Assembly: GCF_007828865.1 (NCBI RefSeq) | Contig: NZ_VIVK01000004.1 | Span: forward strand, 62,001 to 126,000 | Reading direction: 5' to 3' | From: Kribbella amoyensis | Lineage (GTDB): Bacteria > Actinomycetota > Actinomycetes > Propionibacteriales > Kribbellaceae | Length of the DNA: 64,000 nucleotides | In this document: piece by piece, positions 7,727 through 15,512 of the stretch | Numbering within the stretch: position 1 is the stretch's first letter | Layout: every line of letters begins with the position of its first letter | Notes under the pieces: model-generated | Databases searched by the model: none | Told to the model about the DNA's origin: nothing | What the model saw: the letters and a program-made list of their open reading frames with translations, nothing else | Translations under genes and position numbers: made by a program

Positions 7727-9100
7727 ATGGGTAACACCGCCCGAGTACCCAGACTGACCGCCGTGCTGGCCACCGTGGCCGCCGGCGCGCTCGCCCTCGG
7801 CACCCTGCCGAGCAACGCCGCCCAACCACCCGAACCGACCGGATCCGCGAACCTCGCCGAGGCGTTCCGGACCGCGGCCGACCGCTACGACGTCCCCCGG
7901 GAGCTGCTGGTCGGCATCGGGTACGCCGAGTCCCACCTGGACGGCCACGACGGAAAACCGAGCCAGGCCAACGGGTACGGCGTGATGCACCTGGCCAGCA
8001 ACCCGAGCAACAAGACGATGTCGGAGGCCGCCGAGCTCACCGGGCTCGGGGTCGAGACGCTCGCCAAGGACCCCGGCGCCAACGTCCTCGGTGCCGCGGC
8101 CGTGCTGGACGCGTACGCCGACAAGGCCGGCCTGGCCGGGTCCGCGCGCGACGATCTCGGCAAGTGGTACCCCGTGGTCGCGCAGTACTCGCACTCCGCC
8201 GACGGCCCGACCGCGCGGCTCTACACCGACGAGGTGTTCCGCATCATCGGGACCGGCGTCGGCGCGGCCGGCGTCTCCACCGCGCCGAAGAAGGTGACCC
8301 CGGACCGCGGCAAGTACGCGAAGGTGGCCCCGCTCGGCACCCGCACGCCGTCCTCGGTCGCGGCGGTGGACTACCCGGGCGCGATCTGGAACTCGGCCAG
8401 CACCAGCAACTACCGGGCCGGCCGGACCAGCTCGATCACGCACATCGTCATCCACGTGACCCAGGGCTCGTACGCGGGCACGATCAGCTGGTTCAAGAAC
8501 CCGTCGGCCCAGGTCAGCGCGCATTACGTGGTCCGCTCGAACGACGGCCAGATCACCCAGATGGTGGCCGAGAAGGACACCGCCTGGCACGCCCGGGACG
8601 CGAACCCGTACTCGGTCGGGATCGAGCACGAGGGCTGGGTCGACCAACCGTCCTGGTTCACCGACGCGATGTACCGGGCGTCGGCCGCGCTGACCCGCAA
8701 CATCGCCGAACGCCGCGGTATCCCGATGGACCGCAACCACATCAAGGGCCACTCGGAGATGCCCGGCAACGACCACACCGACCCGGGTCCGAACTGGAAC
8801 TGGGACTACTACCTGGAGCTGGTCAACGGCGGCGACCCTAATCCGCCGGAGTACAACTTCACCACCTACGGCAGCGGCGTCCGGGTCCGGTCGGCGCCGA
8901 GCCTGACCGCGTCCGTCGTCACCACGCTGCCCGGTCCGACGCAGGTCTTCGTGGTCTGCCAGAAGCAGGGTGACCCGGTCACCGCCGAGGGCACCACGAA
9001 CAACTGGTGGGCCAAACTGCGGGACCAGAACGGCTTCATGAGCAACATCTACATCGACCACCCGGCCGCCCAGCTCCCGGACGTCCCGGTCTGCACCTGA
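7727..9100 (+). CDS. Secreted N-acetylmuramoyl-L-alanine amidase with N-terminal lysozyme-like and C-terminal SH3-like domains
   Basis: The 457-residue exported enzyme should cut the bond between muramic acid and the stem peptide. Signal peptide is residues 1-32. Residues 42-175 resemble an SLT/lysozyme-like fold (LLVGIGYAESHLDG, with Glu68 possibly catalytic). Residues 233-365 are an Amidase_2 zinc domain with H243 (IVIHVTQG), E300, H342 (IKGHSEMPG) and D352. Residues 382-457 are an SH3-like domain with two Cys. That last domain is nearly the same as the C-terminus of the M23 peptidase at 12471-13259. GGAAGGAA precedes the ATG at 7727; earlier in-frame codons lack a ribosome site. Confidence 0.85.
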   Translation: MGNTARVPRLTAVLATVAAGALALGTLPSNAAQPPEPTGSANLAEAFRTAADRYDVPRELLVGIGYAESHLDGHDGKPSQANGYGVMHLASNPSNKTMSEAAELTGLGVETLAKDPGANVLGAAAVLDAYADKAGLAGSARDDLGKWYPVVAQYSHSADGPTARLYTDEVFRIIGTGVGAAGVSTAPKKVTPDRGKYAKVAPLGTRTPSSVAAVDYPGAIWNSASTSNYRAGRTSSITHIVIHVTQGSYAGTISWFKNPSAQVSAHYVVRSNDGQITQMVAEKDTAWHARDANPYSVGIEHEGWVDQPSWFTDAMYRASAALTRNIAERRGIPMDRNHIKGHSEMPGNDHTDPGPNWNWDYYLELVNGGDPNPPEYNFTTYGSGVRVRSAPSLTASVVTTLPGPTQVFVVCQKQGDPVTAEGTTNNWWAKLRDQNGFMSNIYIDHPAAQLPDVPVCT

Positions 9101-9106
9101 TCAACC

Positions 9107-9145
9107 CCGGTCTCGGGGTCCCGTCGCGGTGCACCCCGAGACCGG
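9107..9145 (+). terminator. Stem-loop terminator after the amidase gene
   Basis: A perfect 13-base stem (9107-9119 with 9133-9145) and a 13-base loop start 6 bases after the stop codon. There is no T-run, which is usual for actinobacterial terminators. The rest of the gap to 9315 holds a small GCTGT/ACAGC hairpin (near 9249-9262) and a TTGACG at 9270-9275 that may be a -35 element. Confidence 0.7.
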
Positions 9146-9315
9146 CCTCAAACCCGCCGGCGCCGGACCAGCCAGCGGCCGAACGTGAGCAGCTTGTAGA
9201 TCGTCAGATCGGTAAAATCCTGCCGGAGCCCGGGAAAGGGTAGAGCCTGCTGTAGCGACAGCGGCGGGCTTGACGGCCGAGGATCGATGCTGACGACAAC
9301 GAAAGGCGCACGTCG

Positions 9316-10551
9316 ATGCTTGCGAAGATCCTGGCCCGCGGCTGGCCGTCCTGCCGGTACCTCCTGCTCCGTTACCTGGTGGGCATCGTGACGATCGCCG
9401 CGACCCCGATCGGCCTGTTGCTCAGCTGGGCCGTCCCCGGGATCACGGCCGGTCTGGTCCGCGTGGCCGACGCCGAGCGCGCCCGCGCCACCCGGTACCT
9501 CGGTCTGCCGGCGGATCCGCCGCTGCCGGGTGCCGCGAAGCGCCGGCCGGGCGACGTGGTCACGCTGCTGAAGGATCGCGCGTTCCGCCGGAGTCTGCGC
9601 CTGGTCCCGCTGTCACTGCTCGGGATCCCCGCGCTCTTCCTCGCGGTGGTCAGCCTCGCCGCGGCTCCCAGTGGTCTGCTCGGCATGCTGCTGTGGAGGG
9701 TGGACCCAGGGGAGTTCACACTGCTCGGTCTCCCGGTCGACAGCTGGCTGGACGCGTTGCTGCTGCGGCCGGCGCAGATCGTCGTCGGGCTGGCCTGCCT
9801 GCGGTGGGTGGCGCCCGCGGCCGCGTCCGCTCACGCCAAGCTGACCAGGACCGTGCTCTCCCCGAGCAGCGCCGAAGCAGAAGCGGCGTTGCTGTCCCAG
9901 CGCGTGGAGGAGCTGACCCGGAGCCGCGCCGGCGCCGTCGACTCACACGGCGCTGAGCTACGCCGGATCGAGCGCGACCTGCACGACGGTACGCAGGCCC
10001 AGCTGGTCTCGCTGACGATGCGGATCGGTGTGGCGAAGCAGCTGATGGCCGAGGATCCGGAGCGAGCCGCCAAGCTGCTCGACGACGCCCGCGACGGTGC
10101 GGAGCAGGCGATGACCGAGCTGCGCGGCGTACTGCGGACCATGTACCCGCCGATCCTCGCGGACCGTGGACTCGCGGGCGCTGTGTCGGCCCTGTGCGCG
10201 CGGGTCCCGATCCCGGTCGACCTGCGGATCGGTGAGCTCGGCGACGTCCCCGCGGCGGTGGAGGCGGCGGCGTATTTCGTGGTCGCCGAGTCGCTGACCA
10301 ACATCACCAAGCACTCCGCGGCCGGTACTGCCGAGGTCCGGCTGGAGCGACGCGGCCCCGAGTTGTACCTCGCCGTCAGCGACGACGGCATCGGCGGTGC
10401 CCGGGTCGGCGATCGGGGCGACCTGCTCGGCCGGGGAAGCGGGTTGCATGGCATGGTGCACCGGGTGGAGGCGATCGACGGGCACCTGGAACTGACCAGC
10501 CCGATCGGCGGACCGACGACGGTCGAGGTGATCATGCCGTGCGGGTCGTGA
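9316..10551 (+). CDS. Two-component sensor histidine kinase, NarL/DesK-type (HisKA_3)
   Basis: The 411-residue membrane kinase has hydrophobic segments near residues 14-45, 95-120 and 140-165 that probably form the sensor domain. The dimerisation helix has RRIERDLHDGTQAQLVSL, where the His of LHDG is phosphorylated. The ATPase part has ESLTNITKHS (N box) and VSDDGIGGA (G box). The product should phosphorylate the regulator encoded immediately after, whose start overlaps this gene by 13 bases. The signal sensed cannot be inferred. Position between cell-wall enzyme genes hints at an envelope signal, but this is only context. Confidence 0.85.
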   Translation: MLAKILARGWPSCRYLLLRYLVGIVTIAATPIGLLLSWAVPGITAGLVRVADAERARATRYLGLPADPPLPGAAKRRPGDVVTLLKDRAFRRSLRLVPLSLLGIPALFLAVVSLAAAPSGLLGMLLWRVDPGEFTLLGLPVDSWLDALLLRPAQIVVGLACLRWVAPAAASAHAKLTRTVLSPSSAEAEAALLSQRVEELTRSRAGAVDSHGAELRRIERDLHDGTQAQLVSLTMRIGVAKQLMAEDPERAAKLLDDARDGAEQAMTELRGVLRTMYPPILADRGLAGAVSALCARVPIPVDLRIGELGDVPAAVEAAAYFVVAESLTNITKHSAAGTAEVRLERRGPELYLAVSDDGIGGARVGDRGDLLGRGSGLHGMVHRVEAIDGHLELTSPIGGPTTVEVIMPCGS

Positions 10552-11183
10552 TCCTCGAGGACAACCCGATCCTCGCCGAGGGGCTCGGCCTGCTGCTCGG
10601 TAACTCCGGCTTCACGGTCGCCGCCGTCGCCGGGGACGCGGCCGAGTTCGCGGCCGCCGTGTCGGCCGAGCCGCCGGACATCGCGGTGGTCGACGTCCGG
10701 CTGCCGCCCACCTTCACCGACGAGGGCCTGCGGGCCGCGATCGAGGCGCGCACCCGGCATCCTGGGCTGCCGGTGCTGGTCTTCTCGCAGTACGTCGAGG
10801 ACGTGTACGCGGCCGAGTTGCTCGCCGCGGGGAGCGAGGGTGTCGGCTATCTGCTGAAGGACCGGGTCTCGCGGGTGGACGAGTTCCTCGAGGCGGTCCG
10901 CCGGGTCGCGGCCGGCGGGACCGTGCTCGATCCCGAGGTGGTCAGCCAGTTGATGGTCCGCAAGAGCGATCCGCTGATCCGGTTGACTCCGCGCGAACGG
11001 GAGGTGCTCGCGTTGATGGCCGAAGGGCTGGGCAACGCCGAGATCGCCCGGCGGCTGGTGGTCAGCGAGGGCGCGGTGCACAAGCATGTCGGCAACGTGT
11101 TCCTCAAACTGGACCTGCCGACCAGCGACTCCACCCACCGCCGCGTCCTCGCAGTCCTGGCCCACCTGGGTGTGACCAGCTAA
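10539..11183 (+). CDS. NarL/FixJ-family response regulator
   Basis: The 214-residue protein has an N-terminal receiver (RVVILEDNPILAEGL, acidic pocket E7/D8; phospho-acceptor Asp in VVDVRLP; LLKD near the end) and a C-terminal LuxR-type HTH (LTPREREVLALMAEGLGNAEIA). It starts with GTG at 10539 inside the kinase gene, so the two are translationally coupled. It probably controls nearby or distant promoters after phosphorylation by the kinase. No operator for it can be assigned here. Confidence 0.88.
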   Translation: MRVVILEDNPILAEGLGLLLGNSGFTVAAVAGDAAEFAAAVSAEPPDIAVVDVRLPPTFTDEGLRAAIEARTRHPGLPVLVFSQYVEDVYAAELLAAGSEGVGYLLKDRVSRVDEFLEAVRRVAAGGTVLDPEVVSQLMVRKSDPLIRLTPREREVLALMAEGLGNAEIARRLVVSEGAVHKHVGNVFLKLDLPTSDSTHRRVLAVLAHLGVTS

Positions 11184-11194
11184 CTGCCGAACTC

Positions 11195-11242
11195 TTGACG
11201 TGCTGTGCCGGATCCAGCACGCTGTGTCGCGAGAGCGCTCTC
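11195..11242 (+). promoter_or_regulatory. Promoter with downstream 12-base LacI-type palindrome
   Basis: TTGACG (11195-11200) and CACGCT (11218-11223) are 17 bases apart. The perfect palindrome GAGAGCGCTCTC follows at 11231-11242, 32 bases before the protease ATG. The central AGCGCT core is the hallmark of LacI-family operators such as CebR sites in actinomycetes. A repressor binding here would block early elongation or initiation. Confidence 0.5.
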
Positions 11243-11274
11243 ACGTCCTGTCCGCCCCCAGGTGAGGAGAGTCC

Positions 11275-12408
11275 ATGAAAGTCCTACTGACCACGGTCCT
11301 GGTCGCGAGTACGCTCGCCGTCCCGGCTCAGGCCGGCGCGGTCCCGACCGGCTCCGACCAGCCGCTCGCGGTCCCGCGCCAGGCCACGGCGATGCAGCAC
11401 GACCTCGGCCTGACCGAGCAGCAGGCCAAGGACCGGCTGCGGGCCGAGTCGACCGCGACCAAGCTCGTCCCCGCGGCCCGGCGTGCGGCCGGGTCGTCGT
11501 TCGGCGGAGTCTGGTACGACGCCGCGCGGGAGAAGCTCGTCGTCGGCGTGACCACCCCGGCCGCGGCCGACGCTGTCCGGGCCACCGGTGCCGAGGCGTC
11601 CGTCGTACCGGTCGCCGCGGCCGTGCTGGAGAAGCGGAAGGCGGCCGTCGACAAGCTCGCCGGGAAGGCAGTACCGGACGCCGTCAGCGGATGGGCCGCG
11701 GATCCGCGGTCCGGCCAGGTCGTGGTGACCGTCCAGCAGGGCCGGCGCTCGGCCGAGGTCGATGCCTTCGTCAACAAAGTGGCCGCGGCCGGTGGCGTGA
11801 CGGTCCGGGAGGTCGTGGCCCAGGCGCCGCGGACGTTCGCGGCCGGCACCGTCGGCGGCGACCCGTACTACACCGGCAACGTGCGCTGCTCGATCGGCTT
11901 CTCGGTGCACGGCGGATTCGTCACGGCCGGGCACTGTTCGGGCGCCGGCGCGTCGGTCCGGGGCTGGGACGGGTCGGCGATGGGGACGTTCCGCGGCTCG
12001 TCGTTCCCGGGCAACGACTACGCCTGGGTCCAGATCGGCAGCGGCTGGTGGACCGTGCCGGTGGTCCTTGGCTGGGGGCAGGTCAGCGACCAGCTCGTCC
12101 GCGGTTCGTGGGAGGCACCGGTCGGTACGTCGGTCTGCCGCAGCGGATCCACCACGCACTGGCACTGCGGCACGATCCTGGCCAAGAACGAGACCGTGAA
12201 CTACGGCAACGGCCAGCTGTTCTACGGAGCCACCAAGACCAGCGTGTGCGCCGAGGGCGGCGACTCCGGTGGCTCGTTCATCACCGGTGACCAGGCCCAG
12301 GGGGTGACCTCCGGGGGCTGGGGCAACTGCAGCAGCGGTGGCGAGACCTGGTTCCAGCCGGTGAACGAGATCCTGTCCGCCTACGGGCTCACGTTGCACA
12401 CGGCCTGA
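11275..12408 (+). CDS. Secreted chymotrypsin-like serine protease with prodomain (streptogrisin/alpha-lytic type, S1)
   Basis: The 377-residue preproprotein is exported (signal peptide about 1-20). Residues 21-188 form a prodomain of the alpha-lytic protease type that chaperones folding. The mature protease begins near 190. The catalytic triad is His220 (FVTAGHC), Asp248 (GNDYAWV) and Ser331 (EGGDSGGS). Cys pairs 205/221 and 288/298 match disulfides of the family. It degrades extracellular protein. GAGGAGAG precedes the ATG. A LacI-type palindrome upstream suggests nutrient-linked control. Confidence 0.9.
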   Translation: MKVLLTTVLVASTLAVPAQAGAVPTGSDQPLAVPRQATAMQHDLGLTEQQAKDRLRAESTATKLVPAARRAAGSSFGGVWYDAAREKLVVGVTTPAAADAVRATGAEASVVPVAAAVLEKRKAAVDKLAGKAVPDAVSGWAADPRSGQVVVTVQQGRRSAEVDAFVNKVAAAGGVTVREVVAQAPRTFAAGTVGGDPYYTGNVRCSIGFSVHGGFVTAGHCSGAGASVRGWDGSAMGTFRGSSFPGNDYAWVQIGSGWWTVPVVLGWGQVSDQLVRGSWEAPVGTSVCRSGSTTHWHCGTILAKNETVNYGNGQLFYGATKTSVCAEGGDSGGSFITGDQAQGVTSGGWGNCSSGGETWFQPVNEILSAYGLTLHTA

Positions 12409-12413
12409 ACGGA

Positions 12414-12453
12414 CCCGGGGCCACCGTCCCTGTCACAGGATGGTGGCCCCGGG
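12414..12453. terminator. Bidirectional terminator between convergent protease and M23 genes
   Basis: A perfect 12-base stem (12414-12425 with 12442-12453) contains a nested CCTGT/ACAGG inner hairpin. It sits 5 bases after the protease stop and 17 bases beyond the end of the oppositely oriented M23 peptidase gene, so it can serve both. Confidence 0.8.
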
Positions 12454-12470
12454 CAACGAAGCTGAGCAGG

Positions 12471-13259
12471 TCAGCAGATGGGTACGCCGGGTAGCTGGGC
12501 GGCCGGATGGTTGATGTAGATGTTGGTGATGAAGCCGTTCTGGTCGCGCAGCTTGGACCACCAGTTGTTGGTGTAGCCCTCGGCGGTGACGGTGTCGCCC
12601 TGCTTCTGGCAGAGCACGAACACCTGGGTCGGCCCGGCCAGGGTGCCGACCACCGGCGAGCTCAGGTACGCGTCGGCGCGGACCCGGATCCCGGAGCCCC
12701 AGGTCATGAACGGGGTGCCCCCGCCGCCTCCGCAGCCGTTGTCGCTGGTCAGGTACTTCTGGTTGTACGAGCCCGGGTACGGAGCCAGCGAGGCACCGTT
12801 GATCCTGATGGTCTGGCCGACCCCGTTGTAGAGCTGCTCGTAGTGGATGTGCGGACCGGACGAGTTGCCGGTGCTTCCGGTGGTACCGATCTGCTGGCCC
12901 TGGGCGACCTGGGCGCCGTTCGGCACGGAGTACGTGCCGAGGTGGAAGTAGTAGGTCTTCCAGCCGCCACCGTGCTCGATGGCGATGTAGTTGCCGGCGC
13001 CGCTCGGTTGGGAGAACCGGTACGCGGTTCCGGCGGCCGAGGCGAGCACCGGGGTGCCGTTGGTGGCGCCGCCGTCGGAGCGGACGAAGTCGAGAGCCTG
13101 CCGGACCTCGGCCGAGTGGTGGCTGTAGGTCCAGCGCTGACCACACGGGAACGGGGCCTTGAAGTTGGGCGCGGCCAGCGCCTCCGTCGGTACCGCCACG
13201 AGCAGGGCGGTACCGACGAGGAGCGAGGCCAGAACAGCGAGGAATCGTCTGAGCGGCAT
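12471..13259 (-). CDS. Secreted M23 (lysostaphin-type) metallopeptidase with SH3-like C-terminus
   Basis: The 262-residue exported protein should hydrolyse peptidoglycan cross-bridges or related peptides. Signal peptide is about 1-29 (LRRFLAVLASLLVGTALL). The M23 domain has YSHHSAEVRQALDF (first His and Asp zinc ligands), a central Gly-rich beta sheet, and GPHIHYEQ (HxH). The last 75 residues, from GSGIRVRADAY to the C-terminus, nearly copy the C-terminal domain of the amidase at 7727-9100. ATG at 13259 has AGGAG upstream; a longer open frame exists but lacks a ribosome site. Confidence 0.87.
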   Translation of the reverse strand: MPLRRFLAVLASLLVGTALLVAVPTEALAAPNFKAPFPCGQRWTYSHHSAEVRQALDFVRSDGGATNGTPVLASAAGTAYRFSQPSGAGNYIAIEHGGGWKTYYFHLGTYSVPNGAQVAQGQQIGTTGSTGNSSGPHIHYEQLYNGVGQTIRINGASLAPYPGSYNQKYLTSDNGCGGGGGTPFMTWGSGIRVRADAYLSSPVVGTLAGPTQVFVLCQKQGDTVTAEGYTNNWWSKLRDQNGFITNIYINHPAAQLPGVPIC

Positions 13260-13337
13260 GCGATCTCCTGAGCGACCGGTCACGGGCGGTGATGTCCGTG
13301 ACGCCTGGAGTGATGCGCTCAAGCTAGCGCACCACTT

Positions 13338-13351
13338 GTCACCCCGGTGAC
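13338..13351. promoter_or_regulatory. 14-base perfect palindrome upstream of the M23 gene
   Basis: GTCACCCCGGTGAC is perfectly palindromic and lies 79 bases before the M23 start, between that gene and the end of the flotillin gene. The stem is too short for a convincing terminator, so an operator is more likely. Function is not established. Confidence 0.35.
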
Positions 13352-13373
13352 TCTTTAACTTCCGGTCGAAAGG

Positions 13374-14726
13374 TCAGGCCGACTCGTCGTGCACCGGCTC
13401 CAGCGTGGCGTGCTGGCCGTTCTCCTTGCTGCTGAGCGAATCGATCAGCTGCTTGGCCAGGGCGAATCCGGACCCGCCCATCGTGATCGTCTTGACCAGG
13501 GTGTCCTCGATGCCCTGGGCACCGTTCAGGACCACCATGTTGCCGACCTTCTCGAACGAGCCGGCCGCGGCGGCGACGATCTCCGGGTATGCCTCGGCGA
13601 GCTGCTGGGCGACGACGGCGTCGGTGTTGGTGGCCAGCGCCTCGGCGCGCGCCTTGATACCGGCGGCCTCGGCCATCGCCTTCGCCTGCACCGCGGCGGC
13701 CTCCGCCTTACCGGTCAGCTCGGTCGCCTTCGCCTGCGCCTCACCGCGCAGCGCGACCTCGCGGGCCTGCGCCTCGGCGCTGGCGATCTGCGCGTCGCGG
13801 GCGGCCGTCGCCAGGGTGCGCTGCTTGTACGCCTCGGCGTCGGCCGGCTTCAGCACGCTCGACTCCAGCTGCTTCTCGGCCAGCGACGCGTTCAGCTTCG
13901 CGGTCTCGGTCTCGGCGACCACGACCTCCTGCCGGGCCAGCGCCTCGGCCAGCGGGCCGGACTGGGACGCCTTCGACTTCGCCTGGTCCACCTCGGCCTG
14001 GTAACCGGCCTGGGCGATCGAGCTCTGCCGGACCGCGGCCGCCTTGGCCGCCGCGGCGACCTGCTCGCGCTCGGTCGCCTCCCGGTCCCGCTCTGCCTGG
14101 GCGATCCGGGCCGCGGCCTCGACGGCGGCGGCCTGCGGGCGGCCCAGGTTGCGGATGTAGCCGGACTCGTCGTCGATCTCCTGGATCTGCAGCGAGTCGA
14201 CCACCAGGCCGAGCTTCTCCATGTCGCCGGCCAGCGAGCCGCGGATGTTGGTGGTCAGCGTTTCCCGGTCGTGCAGCATCTCCTCGACCGTGGTGGAGCC
14301 GACGATCGCGCGCAGGTGACCCGCGAACAGCTCGTGGATGGTGCCCATCACCTGCTCGTCGCTCTGCTCCAGGAACCGCCGCGCGGCGTTCGCGATCGAG
14401 CCGTAGTCGTCGCCGACCTTGTACGCGGTGACGCCCTTGATGTGCAGCGGGATGCCCTGGCTGGACACGCAGGTGACCGTCAGCGGGGTGGCCCGGATGT
14501 CCAGCGGCAGCCGGCGCACGGTCTGGAAGCCGGGCAGCACCGCGGTGCCGCGGCCGACGACGATCTTGAAGCCGAGCGTGTCGTTCACCTGATCGGTGTT
14601 CGAATGGGCGCCGAGGCCCGAGATGATCAGCGCCTCGTTCGGTTCGGCGACGCGCCAGACCATCCGGAACAGGATCAGCAGGACCACCAGCGCGACGGCG
14701 CCGGCGATCAGGTACGTCCAGAGCAT
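13374..14726 (-). CDS. Flotillin-like SPFH/band-7 membrane scaffold protein
   Basis: The 450-residue protein begins with one transmembrane helix (residues 4-22), then an SPFH domain (about 25-200). A long Ala/Glu/Gln-rich coiled coil follows (210-400) with AEAxAKA-type repeats, then a short tail. Bacterial flotillins assemble in functional membrane microdomains and organise other membrane proteins. The upstream gene encodes an NfeD-like OB-fold protein, the usual flotillin partner, 34 bases away. The unit is divergent from the EACC1-caspase pair. Confidence 0.85.
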   Translation of the reverse strand: MLWTYLIAGAVALVVLLILFRMVWRVAEPNEALIISGLGAHSNTDQVNDTLGFKIVVGRGTAVLPGFQTVRRLPLDIRATPLTVTCVSSQGIPLHIKGVTAYKVGDDYGSIANAARRFLEQSDEQVMGTIHELFAGHLRAIVGSTTVEEMLHDRETLTTNIRGSLAGDMEKLGLVVDSLQIQEIDDESGYIRNLGRPQAAAVEAAARIAQAERDREATEREQVAAAAKAAAVRQSSIAQAGYQAEVDQAKSKASQSGPLAEALARQEVVVAETETAKLNASLAEKQLESSVLKPADAEAYKQRTLATAARDAQIASAEAQAREVALRGEAQAKATELTGKAEAAAVQAKAMAEAAGIKARAEALATNTDAVVAQQLAEAYPEIVAAAAGSFEKVGNMVVLNGAQGIEDTLVKTITMGGSGFALAKQLIDSLSSKENGQHATLEPVHDESA

Positions 14727-14760
14727 TGCCCCTCCAGGACTGCGTGGATCGATCGGTGGA

Positions 14761-14955
14761 TCAGAAGGCGCGGGCGACGTAGACCGTGCGGGGCGGGTCG
14801 AACTCGACCACCACCACCGGCGTCCCGACCTCGATCACCTCGTCGGCCGCGGGGTAAGCGTAGAAGGCCTCGGTGGCACCACGAACCGGCAGCATCACCT
14901 CACCGACGATCCCGGGTGCGATCCGGCCGATCACCCGCCCCCTCCTGCCCACCAT
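14761..14955 (-). CDS. Short NfeD-like OB-fold protein
   Basis: The 64-residue protein (MVGRRGRVIGRIAPGIVGEV to TVYVARAF) matches the soluble C-terminal OB-fold of NfeD-family proteins: an opening strand with a GxV turn, then GTPVVVVE and a final RTVYV strand. It lacks the membrane part. ATG at 14955 has GGAGGGG just upstream. It is the first gene of an operon with the flotillin. Family knowledge says NfeD proteins pair with SPFH proteins in membrane organisation. Confidence 0.65.
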   Translation of the reverse strand: MVGRRGRVIGRIAPGIVGEVMLPVRGATEAFYAYPAADEVIEVGTPVVVVEFDPPRTVYVARAF

Positions 14956-15094
14956 GACGACCCCTCCGACGCAGTACCGGCTGTTCCCGTTCCCGCACCC
15001 TATCTTCCGCCTGCGGCCGGGCGATGCCTTGTGGTCGGGGCGGGCCGGGCGCATGGTGGAGGCAACGGCGCAAGGCCTGGGGGCGGGAGGGCAG

Positions 15095-15478
15095 ATGGCC
15101 GCTGACGTACGGCTCGGGGTGGTCGAGGAAGGGTCCGACGACGCGCGGCTCGAGGAGCTCGCGCTGCTGCTGCGGCAGGAGTTGCTGGCGCTCGACGTCC
15201 GGTCGGTCGAGCCGTACCGCGAGGGCGAGGCGCCGGACGGTACCCGCGGTGGGCTGGCCGCGATCGCCGGGGTGCTCACCGTCTCCGTACAGCCTGGTCT
15301 GCAGGCGATCGGCGCGGTCGTGGGCGTGGTCCGGGACTGGTTGCGCCGGTCCGGCGGCGGACGGACCGTGAAGCTCACGATCGACGGTGACGTGATCGAG
15401 CTGAGCGGCGCGAGCACCGACGTCCAGCAGCAACTGGTGGACGCCTTCGTCCGCAAGCACGCGGCGGCCGGCCAATGA
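15095..15478 (+). CDS. EACC1-like effector-associated constant component
   Basis: The 127-residue product has an N-terminal alpha/beta part (DDARLEELALLLRQELLALD), a central hydrophobic segment (GVLTVSVQPGLQAIGAVVGV, about 58-77), and RDWLRRSGGGRTVKLTIDGD leading to a strand and terminal helix. This layout (helix, WLR, short strand pair VKLTIDGDVIELSG, then QQQLVDAF) fits the EACC1 family defined by comparative genomics of actinobacterial conflict systems with caspases or trypsins as effectors. GGGAGG lies just before ATG at 15095. The caspase gene follows after 34 bases. EACC1 is thought to be the constant adaptor of such systems. Confidence 0.65.
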   Translation: MAADVRLGVVEEGSDDARLEELALLLRQELLALDVRSVEPYREGEAPDGTRGGLAAIAGVLTVSVQPGLQAIGAVVGVVRDWLRRSGGGRTVKLTIDGDVIELSGASTDVQQQLVDAFVRKHAAAGQ

Positions 15479-15512
15479 CTGCGTTGGGCAGGACCGTGCC
15501 GGGCAGGGACAG

